Assembly (NCBI GenBank): GCA_022428185.1
Contig: JAKMCZ010000031.1
Coordinates: 1-7,029, forward strand
DNA from: Alphaproteobacteria bacterium
GTDB taxonomy: Bacteria > Pseudomonadota > Alphaproteobacteria > RS24
DNA length: 7,029 bases
Reading direction: 5' to 3'
A program made the translations under genes and the position numbers. This document shows, in pieces, positions 5,902 to 7,029 of the stretch (its first letter is position 1; the number at the start of each line of letters is the position of its first letter). Below the pieces are notes generated by a model. It made no database searches, was not told the origin of the DNA, and worked only from the letters and a program-made list of their open reading frames with translations.

Positions 5902-6690
5902 TTAAGCCTGCTTGAGACGCCAATAAGCATAGGCGCTTATCGGCAAAAACAGATAATAAGCCGCGCTCATTGCGGTGAGGGTGAACCACGGGAAGGTGAA
6001 CAACATCACAGCCGTGAAACCGATAAACAGCATGAGCGGCAGCACCAAATCGCGACGGATATGGGTCAGCCCTTTGCCCGAAAAGGTCGGGAAAGTAGAG
6101 ACCATCAGCAAGCCGACAATAATGGTATTGGCAAGAATAATGGCCGGATAGTCAGCCAGATTGACGATATCAGCGACATACAAATAAATCGGCAGCATGA
6201 CCAGCCCACCGGCTGAAGGCGACGGGACGCCGATGAAGAATTTGGTTTTCCACGCCGGTCGGTCGGCTTCTTCCATATCGACATTGAAGCGCGCCAAACG
6301 CAGCGCGCAGCAAACCGAATAAACCAGAATGACTGCCCAGCCAATGCGGCCGGTTGATTGCAGTGCCCATAAATACACCACCAGCACCGGCGCAATGCCA
6401 AAATTAACGAAGTCCGTCAATGAGTCCAATTGGGCGCCGAGCGGGCTTTCAGCTTTCAAAAGTCGCGCCAAGCGGCCATCGAAAGCATCTAGGAAACCGG
6501 CAATCACAATGCACATCACCGCCAGTTCAAAGCGCCCTTCAAGCGCCTGACGCACGGCAGTAAGGCCGAGGCACAAAGCCAGCAGCGTGACCATATTCGG
6601 AATGATGCGACGAATTGGAAACTGTCTGCTTGTCAGACTTTCGGTCACGCGTTGGCGACGCGTCGCCTTTTTGTCTTTGCTTTCTGCCAT
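5902..6690 (-). CDS. pssA: CDP-diacylglycerol-serine O-phosphatidyltransferase (phosphatidylserine synthase)
   Basis: A 262-residue integral membrane enzyme that joins L-serine to CDP-diacylglycerol, releasing CMP and making phosphatidylserine. The complete CDP-alcohol phosphatidyltransferase motif D-G-x2-A-R-x8-G-x3-D-x3-D is present: D71, G72, A75, R76, G85, D89 and D93, with D93 the presumed catalytic base. A basic soluble N-terminus (about 1-28) precedes hydrophobic segments that fill most of the rest, such as the one after R53 and the C-terminal TAVMLFTFPWFTLTAMSAAY region. FFIGVPSPSAGG is characteristic of the bacterial type II PssA group. The start codon follows the psd stop by one base (TAATATG), so the two are co-transcribed and probably coupled. 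The order psd-pssA is a common alphaproteobacterial arrangement. Membrane topology is estimated by eye. Confidence 0.95.
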   Translation of the reverse strand: MAESKDKKATRRQRVTESLTSRQFPIRRIIPNMVTLLALCLGLTAVRQALEGRFELAVMCIVIAGFLDAFDGRLARLLKAESPLGAQLDSLTDFVNFGIAPVLVVYLWALQSTGRIGWAVILVYSVCCALRLARFNVDMEEADRPAWKTKFFIGVPSPSAGGLVMLPIYLYVADIVNLADYPAIILANTIIVGLLMVSTFPTFSGKGLTHIRRDLVLPLMLFIGFTAVMLFTFPWFTLTAMSAAYYLFLPISAYAYWRLKQA

Positions 6691-6691
6691 A

Positions 6692-7029
6692 TTAGCCGGT
6701 CAGCGACTCGCGCTCTTTCTCTTTCGATTTCAAATCAGCCAGCACCGTTTCACCGGCAATGGCAGACTGGCCAACCGCGACACGCGGCACGCCATCTTTC
6801 GGCAGATAGACATCGCAACGGCTGCCGAAACGAATAAGACCAAAACGCTCACCGGCATGAAACTCTTGCTCTTCATGCGCGAAACACAAAATACGCCGCG
6901 CCACCAGACCGGCGATTTGCACGACAACAATCTGCTTGCCGCCATCGGCTTCAACAAGCAGCGATTGCCGTTCATTGGCGTCGCTGGCTTTGTCGAGGTC
7001 AGCGCTTAAAAACTGGCCCGTGCGATATA
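6692..7029 (-). CDS. psd: Phosphatidylserine decarboxylase, C-terminal part (5' end beyond window)
   Basis: The last 112 codons of a pyruvoyl-dependent decarboxylase that turns phosphatidylserine into phosphatidylethanolamine at the membrane. The frame is open to the right edge of the window, so the N-terminus is missing. Reading in the minus direction, FLSADLDKASDANERQSLLV, VVVQIAGLVARRILCF and GERFGLIRFGSRCDVYLP match the family. G (6824-6826) and S (6821-6823) in RFGSRCD mark the expected self-cleavage site that yields the alpha chain with its pyruvoyl group from Ser. This is the G-S type of the short Psd forms, not the LGST form of E. coli. The tail VAVGQSAIAGETVLADL followed by charged residues is typical. 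It is the upstream member of the psd-pssA operon; its promoter lies outside the window. Confidence 0.93.
   Translation of the reverse strand, partial: YRTGQFLSADLDKASDANERQSLLVEADGGKQIVVVQIAGLVARRILCFAHEEQEFHAGERFGLIRFGSRCDVYLPKDGVPRVAVGQSAIAGETVLADLKSKEKERESLTG

Noticed and set aside
6587..7009. 140-codon plus-strand frame at the right end
   Set aside because: Antisense to the start of pssA and the conserved C-terminus of psd, both clearly recognised.
1..7029. CRISPR array, tRNA or rRNA gene, complete insertion sequence
   Set aside because: No regularly spaced direct repeats, no cloverleaf or rRNA-like sequence, and no transposase were seen on either strand.

Overview
The window reads as a chromosomal segment of an alphaproteobacterium with moderate GC. 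The main support is the psd-pssA gene pair with a 1-base gap, an order common in that class, plus the style of the RND pump genes. The genus cannot be named from this sequence. Coding density is high from about 350 onward. Only the first 350 bases look non-coding, and they are AT-rich and structured.

Layout: (a) 1-348 holds no convincing gene. It contains a striking 20/19-base inverted repeat (54-149) with a smaller hairpin sharing its right arm, and a promoter/operator-like block just before 349. (b) 349-931 is a HicA/HicB-type toxin-antitoxin locus. The toxin frame can be read from 349 to 603 but is interrupted by an in-frame TAG at 487-489, where relatives (from memory) carry Trp. The HicB antitoxin behind it is intact and has its own good ribosome binding site. 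(c) 947-1363, minus strand, is a small DUF1330 protein. (d) 1530-5896 is a two-gene RND efflux operon, a membrane fusion protein and an inner-membrane RND permease overlapping by ATGA. (e) 5902-7029, minus strand, is phosphatidylserine synthase (pssA) and, upstream of it, the 3' part of phosphatidylserine decarboxylase (psd), which runs off the window edge.

Function: psd and pssA make successive enzymes of phosphatidylethanolamine synthesis (CDP-diacylglycerol + serine to phosphatidylserine, then to phosphatidylethanolamine). The adaptor and permease should form a proton-driven export pump. No outer-membrane channel gene and no regulator lies in the window, so those partners must come from elsewhere. 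The hicAB locus looks like a decaying addiction module: the toxin is disrupted and the antitoxin kept.

No wholly new system is evident. The points most worth a second look are the amber-interrupted hicA, the competing inverted repeats at 54-149, the operator-like repeat inside the hicA promoter, and the non-canonical proton-relay residues of the permease.
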